64,000 nt of DNA from Rhyacophila brunnea (Eukaryota; Arthropoda; Insecta; Trichoptera; Rhyacophilidae): NCBI GenBank assembly GCA_022495005.1, contig JAGYXB010000157.1, forward strand, positions 1 to 64,000, in the 5' to 3' direction. Position numbers and translations under genes: made by a program. How positions within the stretch are numbered: position 1 is the stretch's first letter; every line of letters begins with the position of its first letter. The notes under the pieces are model-generated. The model searched no databases, was not told the DNA's origin, and saw only the letters and a program-made list of their open reading frames with translations. Below, piece after piece: positions 48,675 to 58,540 of this stretch.

Positions 48675-48860
48675 TTTACGTAGCTTCTTCTTCTTTCATC
48701 CTGTCACGACCCAATATTGGGGTATATGGCAAGCAAAAGTACGCGCCACTTCCCTCGGTCCATCGCCAACTCTTGCGCCTCCCGCCATGTCAGACCTGCA
48801 GTACGTAGGTCGCTTGTATTGCAACGCTACAGAGTAAAGGAGGGCCAGCCATGGTAACGG
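48675..48860 (-). pseudogene. Non-LTR retrotransposon 3' end fragment
   Basis: The minus strand reads GLTWREAQELAMDRGKWR followed shortly by a GAAAGAAGAAGAAG tail. The TW-E-A--A-DR--WR ending and trinucleotide tail are those of RTE-like reverse transcriptases. Only about 50 codons remain, and one in-frame stop lies upstream. Confidence 0.7.
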
Positions 48861-49255
48861 AGCTACCCAACTAAAATAATATTATCCATATATATACATA
48901 CTCAAAATACAATACAGTGTACACGTGCATACAATAAAACAACCGTAAAACAGTTATGTCTATCGATCAATTATGTACTACACATATTAAAAATTAATCT
49001 TATTAATTGGATAACTTCAAATTGTGACCCCTTAAATGAATAAACAGCTACAAACAGAACCGTAACAATTTGAGGTAGGTCCTTGTTTCGTCAAAATGAT
49101 GTGAATACCATCACATTGATATTAGTCAGCAAACCTTAAATTTAAATCAGTAATAAAATCATATATGTAACTAACTTAGGCTAAGCTTAGCTTAAGCTAA
49201 GGCATTCATAATAAATTAAATAAAAAAAACCTAGGGACTACCGAATCATATTAAA
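48861..49255. other. AT-rich spacer
   Basis: Includes a palindromic run AGCTTAGCTTAAGCTAAG near 49183. Otherwise nothing recognised. Confidence 0.5.
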
Positions 49256-49740
49256 AATAATTATAAGATAAAAAGAACTTTGTATTTACAATGTTTTTAA
49301 ATTTTCTGTTGAATTATTATGCTCAATATGCTCAAACTTGTACTTGATATGAAGTAAATAAAAAACAAACAAACACACAAGAAGTATAGAATACTGAAAT
49401 GTCATTTTGACATTTCATTTTGAGTTCCATAGTAACGCACGTATATATTAATAATTTAGTTGCTAGGACCACCTCATTAGCAACCAATAATAGTGGATTG
49501 GATTACGGACTTCTTCCGAAATAACTTTTCATACAAAACAGAATTAACTGAAAATGAATTCAATTCTACGTAAATATGGCTAAAAGTATTAAAAGAATGC
49601 ATTGGCATCGTGTTCTGATATATTCAAAAGTTTTAAATGTCTAGCTAGTCGGGAAGTTAGTTAAAAATCGATTGCAAGATTTGTACTGGACAAACGACCA
49701 CCGGTGAAATAAAAATACGAGCTAATAAAAACGTTTTAAT
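49256..49740 (+). repeat. Dispersed ~480-bp repeat, copy 2
   Basis: Uninterrupted homologue of 11866-12003 plus 12168-12640. It contains both the ATGCTCAATATGCTC 5' part and the GTTGCTAGGACCACC / GCATTGGCATCGTGTTCTG 3' part in one run, which shows the ancestral order. Non-coding. Confidence 0.85.
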
Positions 49741-50157
49741 AAAAAAATATTGAAAATTTAGAATTCCAAATATATGAAAATCAACCCAGTTTTTAGATGT
49801 TACGACAAAAATATTTAGACTTATAGTAATTGTATAATAAATAATTACATATTTATGGCATAAAAATATATATTTACCAAAAATTTAATCCTATCGAACT
49901 TTTATGTACATTGACAAAGTTAGAATTATTTTTTTTATCTGTAAAATAATTGATAGTTTATTACATTAATATTAAAAATATTTTTATTAATATTCAAAAC
50001 CTTTATTTTTTCCAATATTTTCAATTTATAATATATATTATTCCATCGTTATTATTATAATAAAAAATATAATAATGTACATTTTTAATACACTCTCAAA
50101 TAATTATTTAAATACACCTTTCTAATTACCAGCATTTCTACTTCAAAACTTTTTCCC
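49741..50157. other. AT-rich spacer
   Basis: Nothing recognised. Confidence 0.5.
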
Positions 50158-50355
50158 GATCATGTCCGATCCTAATAGGATCATATATGGGCCTCCACAG
50201 AGTAGAGGTTTGTATTAACAGATTTTGTTTTTACAGGAAATGGATGTCAGCCACTTGCTCAACCTATTAGGTCCATACCCTGACTCACAGACAAATTAAA
50301 AAACAATATGTGTACTTGCCAGACCCAGGATTCGAACCTGGGACCCATGGCGTGA
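50158..50355 (-). mobile_element. tRNA-derived SINE, family 1, copy c
   Basis: The minus strand has CAGGTTCGAATCCTGGGTCT (perfect B-box GGTTCGAATCC, about 50329-50341), GCAAGTACACATATTG, GAGTCAGGGTATGGACCTAA, GGTTGAGCAAGTGGCTGACA and GATCCTATTAGGATCGGACA. The head upstream of the B-box is truncated or diverged. Confidence 0.85.
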
Positions 50356-50734
50356 TACTTTAAGATACAGAACTTTAATCAACATATTAATAGGTAATAG
50401 TCATTAACAATTTTAACAATATTGTCATATATACTCGTTGGAATAATAAATTAAAAAATTAAATACCATTTTTGAATTTATATAAAATAAATCAGTTGGA
50501 AACGTATAGATAATTTTCATTATTCAATCATTAATTCTAATAATGGCTAATTTGAATTTTTAGTGCAATTTATAAAGTCGAACAATTTCGAATTGATAAG
50601 TTGGAGTAGTACGTATTTAATTCACAAAGTGGCCAATAACAAGAAAATTATAGAGTGTTATCTATTTCTATCTTCTTCCATAGTGATTTTCCCAACAGTA
50701 TTTGATTACAGGCTGCATTAATTCGCTTCAGGAA

Positions 50735-50885
50735 ATTATTGTACTACCCAGTGGCGAGGAGTGGGGAGGTATGCTGTGAAGATTCGACATAAATAGTGCA
50801 CACTAAACTTTGTTAGTCGTACTTATTTGTTTTCATTCAACTAATAATACAATTTGCAGATGGTGCTGGTTAGTTAATTAAATTC
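50735..50885 (-). repeat. Dispersed repeat, family C, copy 3
   Basis: The minus strand reads CCAGCACCATCTGCAAATTG, GTTTAGTGTGCACTATTTAT and CACAGCATACCTCCCCAC, matching 33205-33345 and 36053-36165. Class unknown. Confidence 0.7.
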
Positions 50886-50904
50886 AATTAAATCCTGACA
50901 TAAT

Positions 50905-51115
50905 AATATCGTGTGTCACGGGTTCGAATGCCGAATCTGGTAAATTCACATTATGTTTTTCATTGTATGTTTGAACCAGAATATGGATCTTATATCTTAA
51001 TAAAATGGTTAACATCCATTTCTCGTAAAAACAAAAATCTGATTATACAACATTTACTCTGTCGAGGTCCATTTATGATCTTCTTAGAATTGGAAATGGT
51101 AAACAAATGATTTTA
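50905..51115 (+). mobile_element. tRNA-derived SINE, family 1, copy d
   Basis: GGGTTCGAATGCCGAATCTG (B-box) is followed by GTAAATTCACATTATG, CCAGAATATGGATCTTATA, ATCCATTTCTCGTAAAAACA and the tail TTTATGATCTTCTTAGAATTGG. Head truncated. A short frame at 50913-51110 is a chance frame. Confidence 0.8.
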
Positions 51116-51207
51116 ACGTTAAGTATAAAGTTAGCTAGTTTTTTCGAAATTAATTTAATTAAAATTATTTTGATTGAAAAGTACCTAAGTATTATATCAC
51201 GCGATGA

Positions 51208-51756
51208 ATATCATTCACAATAAAACTAATTATAAAGAAATTAAATAAATCGTATACAGACGTTTATTTATATTTAAAATACCCATAGAAAACATAAAAA
51301 TTCCATACACAGATTTTAAAACCCAGTTTAAACAAACAATGAGCAAAATTAACGGTAAATATTTAAAAAATCTTGGGAAAGAAAAAAGAACACAATACTA
51401 TCAGAATTATTATTGTAGATCTCTTAAAAATTGGTTTAGTAAACATTGTAAAATAAAGCGAGATATAATATCGACAATAGCTAGAAGCAGGTCATGGCAT
51501 AACAGTCTCAACGAATCATTGTATAAAATTAATGTGGTAGATAGCCCGGAGTGTCAGTGTGGGCATCCCACTCAAGATTTTAACCACATTTTCAGGCAAT
51601 GTGATGCCTATGACCAGGAGAGAGAAGTGTTTGAATAAATTGGGAAAATGCAGGTTATACCCTCTTTTCGCGATAAATTCGTTCCTGGCAAAACCAAATA
51701 TTTCAGTTATGAAAATTTTACATGACTTTCTCCAAAAATGTAACGTACATGTCTAA
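51208..51756 (+). pseudogene. LINE ORF C-terminal fragment, frameshifted
   Basis: The frame reads KIPYTDFKTQFKQTM, KYLKNLGKEKRTQYYQNYY, IARSRSWHNSLNESLYKI and the CCHC-type CQCGHPTQDFNHIFRQC. It stops at about 51638 after EREVFE. A two-base deletion relative to the 41.8-kb copy shifts the frame, and the end NKLGKCRLYPL...FLQKCNVHV continues one frame over to 51756. The C-x-C-x8-H-x4-C motif is typical of LINE ORF2 C-termini, and only this region survives. Confidence 0.8.
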
Positions 51757-51928
51757 TGTGGTGAACTAATATTGTGAACAAAAAGGTAATTCTGTATTAT
51801 TAATAATGTAACAATTTATGATTGTAGTTTTAAAAAAAGTGTATGTATTCTTTTGTAAACTATTGTAAAGCAGAATAGCTTTCCATTCGGAAAAGAGCTC
51901 AATTGCTTCCAAAAAAAAAATAAAAAAA
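51208..51928 (+). mobile_element. 5'-truncated LINE, family L1, plus copy
   Basis: End of a non-LTR retrotransposon ORF, a 3' UTR and a poly(A) tail (A-run 51911-51920). From 51338 it is collinear with the minus copy at 41461-42047. It is open from about 51208, 5' of the shared part. Confidence 0.8.
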
Positions 51929-52353
51929 GTTAACGTTATGCAATTGTTATTTTTTTTCTTAAAATAACTGAAATTTATATCATCACTTTGATTTTATTAC
52001 CCGAAACAAAATGAACCGTAAGTACTATCTGTATGAATAAGCTTGGTTGAATCCTCCAATTTATCTAGGATTCATAAACAAGCTTTTATTTTGATTATCT
52101 GTTGAAAACAACAACACGCCAGTTCGGAAACTTGCTAAGCGAGAGTTTACGTGAAAGTTGGTTTTCGTTTTAAAATTAAGTTGTCATCCGTTGACAGTTT
52201 GCGATGCCGACACAAGGAAGACGTTGCTTACCTGTTGCCACCAGTTGCCACAGGAGACGGCCAACTTCAATTATATTCAGAAGGGGAGCATCGCGTTAAT
52301 AATTATGAGTTATAACTCGGGGAGTTACAGAGGGGGGTGTTATATTATAACTA
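51929..52353. other. Spacer
   Basis: No recognised gene. The 101-residue frame at 52158-52463 has no known domain. Confidence 0.45.
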
Positions 52354-52367
52354 GGCGTCGCGACGCC
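52354..52367. repeat. 14-bp GC palindrome GGCGTCGCGACGCC
   Basis: A perfect palindrome, nested between GGTGTT (52337-52342) and AACACC (52372-52377), gives a two-step stem. The 12-bp core also occurs at 19912-19923. Confidence 0.85.
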
Positions 52368-52809
52368 CGGAAACACCGAAGTTATGTTATTTACCTCCTC
52401 ATTAACGAAGGGTATCCGTGGCGTAGATATGATTTATTAATATTAATATTACCTTCCCGCTGATGCATTGTAAGGAGAGATTTGTTACGTGAAGATAAAG
52501 CAGGCGGTATTAATTTGTATGCACGAGAGTAATTTTCTTTGAAACATAAACAAACATCTCAAAATTGGATTCGGTTGCGTGGTTATAATGTAAAGTACAG
52601 TATGAAAAGTTAGTTTCTTATCAGTTTTATCACCCTTACCACACTATTTTGTGTAATTCTGAAATTATTTAAATTTGATAATATTACTTCACATTCAGAT
52701 TTAAGGATAGAATAACTAAATAAAATGGGTAAATAACGATTCATTAACAGAAAATAGGTTTTATTAGTTTGTAAAGATTGGAAAAAATATTAAAATTATT
52801 TTAACAAAC

Positions 52810-52908
52810 TATGATTGTCAACAATTCTTCCAACTCATTGGGTTTTTGCTCAGTATCAAAGATACTTTGAAAAAATAATACGAGATTTTGTCAGACTCAG
52901 GATCAAAT
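52810..52908 (-). mobile_element. Decayed SINE, family 1, cut by a LINE tail
   Basis: The minus strand reads GATCCTGAGTCTGACAAAAT and further down CCCAATGAGTTGGAAG, corresponding to the B-box-flanking and body segments of family 1. The head is replaced by the 3' tail of the LINE at 52902-53365. Confidence 0.45.
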
Positions 52909-53365
52909 CAAATCAAATTTATTTATGTTAGATATAATGAACATAACAAATTATAAATTCAAAGCGTTCACGACATGACATAAAATAAGTGTTAATAATT
53001 AAAAAAAATAAAAATACAGAGAATAAGTAATAAAATAAGAAAATAAATAAAATAAGTAACAAAATAAAAGGCGATGGAAGCACAACTTTGATAGACCCTA
53101 TCTTAAAAACTTATAATCTACGTCCACCTAAATTCACCCTCACGTAAATGAAATATATCAATATCCGAAGCGATTTCATTAAACATGGTTACTGCCCTCC
53201 CAATTGGCATTGCTAATGGCAGGTTAGTTCTGCACCGTGAGAGAACAAACAACGGATGCCCTCGATTCCTAAGGTAATTATCAGAGACACACAAGCCAAC
53301 ATCACCAAGAATGGCAGAGTTCACATTTAGGCCGCTTATAAGTCTGAAAAATATGTAGCTAAATA
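52902..53365 (-). pseudogene. LINE 3' end with C-terminal ORF fragment and (TTTGA)n tail
   Basis: The minus frame reads RLISGLNVNSAILGDVGL, DNYLRNRGHPLFVLS, CRTNLPLAMPIGRAV and IDIFHLREGEF. The NYLRNR-HPLF...RTNL...P--R---FN----DIDIF order is the usual C-terminal end of a CR1/Jockey-like LINE protein. A 3' UTR of about 200 bp ends in tandem TTTGA units (52902-52920 on plus as ATCAAATCAAATCAAATTT). The catalytic part is missing. Confidence 0.7.
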
Positions 53366-54263
53366 AAAATCCCTTTTAAATTTTAAGCTACAGTATGTAA
53401 GCATCCCTAAGAGAAAAGCTGGACTATGTCCACAGGATGAAGAAGCTATGCATGTCAGTAAAACTGATCTCAAGGAAGCTATAGTAGAAAAAAATAAACC
53501 TGATTCCTTTCTTCAAGTGATGAGTTTGATTTAGGTACCGTTGTTATTGAAAATCAAAAAAAAGTGACGTAGGACTGAACAAATCTGGTTGGAGTCAGAT
53601 ACTGATGTAGTTGAGACCCAAATAGGGTTGCAGCGTCAAAAAAAGCATTAAAATTTTGGTTCGGGTTATATTATGAAAGAAAAATCAGTAACACTGCTTA
53701 CGTATTCTAATTTTTAAATGATTATTTTGTTACGTGTTTGTTTTAAAAAAGAAGCCTTTTTTACAATGATCTCTGTATTATTGAAGTGATACCTGCTCGA
53801 CTTAAAGTAGGTAGGTGATTTTAAATTACTGAAGTATTTCATTTGACCTTGGATGTGATAAAAAATGCCCTATTCTTTCAAGGTTGTTTACTGATAATAT
53901 TTTGACACGAGGGACCTTGATGAAGGCAATTTAAATATTTTTTAATGAGATAAGGATATCATTGTAATTAATCATTATTGGAACGCGTATACTATGTCAG
54001 AATTAAATTGTAAGATACCTTATTGATAATTATTGATGGCTGAAGTTTAATACATAATATTAAATTAATTATAAATTCACCTGTTGTTTTATATTTAAAC
54101 TTACAAAAATAATTGTACCTACGATAAATCATAAATATTTTGTCATAAGCCAAAAAGTGTTTTAATAGTGTAAATAATTAAAATATTGGCTAATATACTT
54201 GTACTAAGACTTATAAATATACATATTTAATAGTAATTGTACCTAATTACGTACCATTACGAT
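53366..54263. other. AT-rich spacer
   Basis: Nothing recognised. Confidence 0.5.
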
Positions 54264-54318
54264 AACAAACCCGCACTCACTGGATCAACGCCAGTATGCT
54301 CTACCAAATAAGCTACAC
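54264..54318 (-). ncRNA. tRNA-like pseudogene or SINE head
   Basis: The minus strand reads TAGCTTATTTGGTAGAGCAT (A-box and D-arm) and then a perfect 5-bp anticodon-type stem ACTGG / CCAGT around a 7-nt loop CGTTGAT. A variable segment and GCGGGTTTG in place of a B-box follow. Loop position 33 is G instead of T and the acceptor stem does not close, so it is not a working tRNA. Confidence 0.45.
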
Positions 54319-54762
54319 AAATTGGATTAATTTTGGCTTTTGTATTTTAAGTCAAAGTATTAAGTATCTTAATTACTAACCTGTGTCAGGATAACGGACT
54401 TGCACTTGCTAAAAATTTTATAAACTATTTCTTTATTCAACGAATTATTCACAGTGTTTTAGAATGTTAGCCGCATATTCTACCAGTATAATATTTAAGG
54501 TTACTATTTGTTAACATGGCTCGTTTCAATATTGTTAATAAAGGAATATTAATAAGACAGCAGCTTTATAACATACTAGCTGACCCGGCAAACTTCGTAC
54601 CGTCTCAGAATCAATAATCTTGTGTTAACTTATTAGCTGAATTAAATTCAGTTTTTTATTAAGTTAAAATGAATACTCAAAATGAATAAGTTCAATAAAT
54701 GTTCAAAAATCAAATCAAAATGAAAAGTATTATCAATTATATTTAACTGTACACACTGTACA

Positions 54763-54855
54763 CACACGATGACCTCGTGGATTAAACGCCGGTCTATATC
54801 TAGTGTCGAGGGTCCCATGTTCGAATCCTGGGTCTGGTAAGTTCACATATTGTAA
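54763..54855 (+). mobile_element. SINE family 1 head nested in the Helitron
   Basis: CACGATGACCTCGTGGATTA (A-box region) and CATGTTCGAATCCTGGGTCT (B-box, about 54819-54831), then GGTAAGTTCACATATTG, are the tRNA-like part of family 1. The body is missing and helicase-like sequence resumes at about 54860, so it is a truncated insertion inside the Helitron. Confidence 0.75.
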
Positions 54856-55790
54856 TTCAATTTCAATTCAATGATGACTACCGAGCCAACCTTCAGTCGT
54901 AAATTGTGCAGGGCAAGCCAGGCATATCCACTGAGTTTAAAAATTCAGTTGGATAGTTGGTTGCTTCGTCTTCGTTTGTTACACAGTCAATAGATTTGAA
55001 GCAATGACATTTAATATGTCATTGATTTGAAGGAATGCAGTGGACCAACGATTTGATTTTGAATTGTGAAGTTTAAATGATCCACATCTTTGTTCTTTAC
55101 CGCAAGAATGCTCGTTCACTCAACCAATTGTCATGTTTGTGATTAGCAATGTGGCCGCTATCCCAGAAGAAGCAACTGCTACAGCATTTTCGGATCTCGC
55201 ACGAACAGTAGCCAAAATCAATGACATGAGGAATGTCTTCCCAGTTCTATCGGGCGTGTCGAGGAAAAATAAGCCACTATTTCCATCATCAATTGCCTTC
55301 ATTAACGTATCGTACACTTCCTTCTGTTGAGGGTTCAACAGTAGTACATTCGTTCGAACTGATTGGTTCAATGCATCTCGATCATATTCACGATCACGTT
55401 CCAATTCTCGATTGAAAGCGTCGTTCATTCCACGATGTGGCGTTGGCGTTCCTAACTTGACTAAAAAACTGCCGCACATGAGGTAACACATGTATTCGAT
55501 CAAAAGCAAAACCTGGTTATGTATCTCCTCATTCACCTAGAGATCGGGATTCCCTGAACTGACACAAATTCGATGTAAAATGTCTTCTGACATGTCATCC
55601 TTTCACTTGTTCCATAGTTCAGGTGGATTCGATGGGAAGCATGTCGAAATAATGATATCAAATAATGTGCGTATCTGACTTGAAGATGCAGAAACAATTG
55701 CTTCAGCGATTGTCATATCTCAATGAGTATCGTTTTCAAGCAAATTGAGCTGTTGACATGAAGCACGAAATGTTGGGCACACTACACCAT
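54850..55790 (-). pseudogene. Helitron Pif1-like helicase pseudogene
   Basis: The 138-residue open part (55120-55536) has NEEIHNQVLLLIEYMCYLM, LNPQQKEVYDTLMKAIDDGN, a Walker A region LDTPDRTGKTFL and AVASSGIAATLL, in the order of Helitron SF1B helicases. The usual GG before TGK is changed to DR. Upstream (to about 55790) pieces such as IRTLF-like and MSTAQF segments occur with stops. Downstream, after a deletion and frameshifts, LSERA / LAVKNKDVDHLN, NEDEATNYPTEFLNS and HNLRLKVGSVVI continue the helicase. No HUH replication-initiator domain remains. Confidence 0.85.
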
Positions 55791-56146
55791 TGACAGTTAG
55801 ACATTTCGACTATCATTCTTTCTTTTGTTTGTTTGTTTCTTCTTTATTGTTTCTGTCATGTATCAGAGATGGCGTTGTATATGGATTTAAATTTTTTGTG
55901 ATCTTCTTTTGTTTTTGTATGCGCGAGCTCCATCGTTTAAATTCATCGATATCAGTCAAAAGCCGTTCGATACAAAATGTATTTTCTTCATAATTAATTT
56001 TTTCCGTAATTTAACCGATGTTTTAATAGTTATTCTGCTATTCGGGGCTGAGACAAATTCAACAAATTAAAGATCGTGAAAATCGGTCCAGCCGTTCTCG
56101 AGTTATAAATGGTGTAACTAACCCGACTTTCTTTTATATATATAGA

Positions 56147-56880
56147 TTATAAAATTTCACACTGAAATAATGCAAAACTTTCAAAATGTGGTTTATTCCA
56201 CATCATTTAATGCCAAAAAGGGTTATTTTTACGTCAATCGATAAGAGTTAATCTTTTTGGTCATATGACTAATATTTTAGTAGTAGGTATGTCATTTTTT
56301 GGTTGCATACTTGCATAATATCTGGTTTTATCCAAATTGTTAAGTAGCAGAAATGCCTCAATCAAACATTCACCTTCAAACCCAGCTTGATACAAACATT
56401 TAATTTAAATAGATTCTTTATAAATTAAAGCTTCTGTATTTTCTACTTTAAATATACAACACTACAAATGAACTCAAAAATGACACAAATTAGTCTTTAG
56501 TTTGTATACTTAACCGTTTATTACATTTTACCACAAAATATATTTTTAGTCGTGTTTGCAAATTGTAAGTAGCGTTAGTAGTCTATCAGTTATCCCCTGA
56601 TTAAAATTAATAATATGTGTATGCTATTTATTTTCTTATTTTAACCATTAACGTGGTTGACAGAAAAGTTAAAATCAATAATATAATAAAATAATCTAAC
56701 AAAATGATAGTTATTTATTATATAGAGTGAGATATATTACTAAAAAAAACTGTAATGTATTTATTAATTAAAATAGCCGTAATTACATTTAAAATATTTA
56801 AATGGTATATTTTATAATGCCTTAGTATATTTTATTTACATTATTCGAGCTGTGAGTTTGCTAAAATGCTCTTAAGTTAA
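56147..56880. other. AT-rich spacer
   Basis: Nothing recognised. Confidence 0.5.
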
Positions 56881-56886
56881 GTTTAA

Positions 56887-57192
56887 TTGCCAGGGCTTAC
56901 CTGTCGCTGCATTTCAATGCACCAAAGAGGGGAATTTTCCATTGGCTGCTTTCATCGTGTACCCAGATTCTGGCAACCCTTTAATTTTGGCTTCATTAAC
57001 CTCTCATTACAGCGGCGTACTAAGTGCACTGGATTCCGTCTTGTAATTTTCACTCTAGAAGTTTTCCCATATTCGCTGATTGCGCGCAGTTGCTGGAATT
57101 CTCAATTAAAAACTACATCAAACGCAGGAACACTAATCGAAAGTTTATATTCAAGTATTTTTTTCTGTGATGGGAATACCCGGAAGTATTGA
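56887..57192. other. GC-richer block with unassigned frames
   Basis: A 101-residue plus frame and a shorter minus frame (EFQQLRAISEYGKTSRV...) overlap here. The minus strand also has a splice-donor-like CAGGTAAGC at the block's left edge (about 56895). No domain is recognisable, so an exon, transposon fragment or chance all remain possible. Confidence 0.2.
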
Positions 57193-57544
57193 AGAGATAT
57201 TTTATAATTACGGTTATTTTAGTATGGTAACATTGCGTAAGGAAACAATAGGAACTTAAATTTTACTAAATCCATTAAAATAGATCAAACTATACACGAT
57301 CTAAAACGTAAATAAGAAAGTCCTTTAGCTATTCACAAGTTTTTGTATTTTTTTTTGTCTAAAATTCAATAAGAATTTTTAGTTGCAATATTTTTAATAA
57401 TATTACCTATGACATTCATGATAGATAACATCCACCATAAATAGTTATGAGCCAGATACACAGAAATAATGCAAAGTGCCATTCCTTTTGTAACACTGTT
57501 TGTTTAAATTTAGAGTATCGATATATTTTTTTTCATTTTCTATG
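57193..57544. other. AT-rich spacer
   Basis: Nothing recognised. Confidence 0.5.
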
Positions 57545-57705
57545 TACAATCCTTCCATATTATGGTAGGATTGTAATAACAGCTTATCGTTTTTACGATA
57601 AATGGATATTAGCCACTTGCTTGGCTTATTTAGGTCAATACTCTGGGTCCAAATACATAATAATACATGTGATTTTTTGTCAGAGCTGGGATTCAAACCC
57701 ATACA
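57545..57705 (-). mobile_element. tRNA-derived SINE, family 1, copy e
   Basis: The minus strand reads ATGGGTTTGAATCCCAGCTC (B-box), TGACAAAAAATCACATG, CCCAGAGTATTGACCTAAAT and GCAAGTGGCTAATATCCATT, in family order. Head truncated next to the LINE fragment that starts at about 57720. Confidence 0.75.
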
Positions 57706-57719
57706 TTATAATATTTCTA

Positions 57720-58275
57720 AACACATTGTTTGAATCATTGAATAAATGCTACATTGGCCTGTTAAGACATTTTAAGTCCCGCATACTATCTCGCCGAACT
57801 AAAAGCACTCTTTACAAGACACTTGTAAAGCCAGTGCTCAGCTACGCATCGGAAACCTGGACATTAACTCTGCGAAATGAACGAGCCCTGAACATTTTTG
57901 AAAGAATAATTCTCCGCCGTATATATGGACCGATCAGGGACAGCACCAATTGGAGGAGAAGATAATTATAATGCTGAGCTCTACGGGCTGTACGAAGATT
58001 GCAGCGCAGTTCAATCAATTAAGATTGGAAGATTGTGATGGCTAGGTCATGTGCACCGTATGAATGACAATGAACCGGTAAAGAGGGTGATGAGGGCGTA
58101 GAAGAAGAGGTAGGCCAAAGATTCGCTGGTTGGATGGAGCTGCCAGTGACTGCCGTATTCTGGGGGTACCGAATTGGAAAGCGGCCACAATGGATATGGA
58201 CAGGTGGAGGGAGCTGTTGGAGGTGGCCAAGACGCACACCGGTTTGTCGCGCCCCTGATGATGATGATGATAGAA
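57720..58275 (+). pseudogene. Non-LTR retrotransposon reverse transcriptase, C-terminal part
   Basis: The frame contains SLNKCYIGLLRHFKSRIL, SRRTKSTLYKTLVKPVL, SYASETWTLT, NIFERIILRRIYGP, and after frame changes GHVHRMNDNEPVKRV, RPKIRWLDGAASDCRILG and WRELLEVAKTHTG. This is the post-polymerase thumb/C-terminal region of RTE-like endonuclease-reverse transcriptases (K---YKTL--PVL-Y-SETW). The catalytic YxDD region is absent and at least two frameshifts are present. The tail is GATGATGATGATGATAG, a (GAT)n 3' end. Confidence 0.85.
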
Positions 58276-58489
58276 GTACTGCCAAAAGATGGTAAGTCTT
58301 AAAATCATGTTATGGAATAATTGCAAATTGGAAGTTTTCCATGCCCTCTAAAATCAGACATAATAGATGCTAATTTCTTTGTGATTTATGTGAATGTTAT
58401 GTTACGATGTAATACTACATCTATTCTACGATGAGGTTTCTTAAAAACTACATATTTTAATTAAAGAATGAATTATGCCCCCCTGATAT

Positions 58490-58540
58490 AATATCATTCA
58501 TGCTCAGTGATATCATGTCATTCATGCTCAGTGACATTAT
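58490..58540. repeat. 24-bp tandem duplication
   Basis: TCATTCATGCTCAGTGAYAT occurs twice head to tail. Confidence 0.85.

Larger units (their letters stand above)
54576..56146 (-). mobile_element. Helitron, degenerate, inserted in AT
   Basis: Read on the minus strand it begins TCTATATATATAAAAGAAAG at 56146 and ends GCCGGGTCAGCTAG at 54576. These are a 5' TC and a 3' CTAG (CTRR), preceded by A and followed by T, exactly as Helitrons insert. A weak hairpin (GGTA...TGCC) lies about 10 bp before the 3' end. It encodes remnants of the Helitron Rep-helicase protein (C-terminal helicase only). A SINE head is nested at 54763-54855. Confidence 0.9.

Noticed and set aside
55133..55415. Plus-strand frames over the Helitron helicase
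   Set aside because: They are antisense shadows of the minus-strand helicase remnant.
58019..58326. Minus frames at 58.0-58.3 kb
   Set aside because: Antisense of the plus-strand LINE reverse transcriptase fragment.
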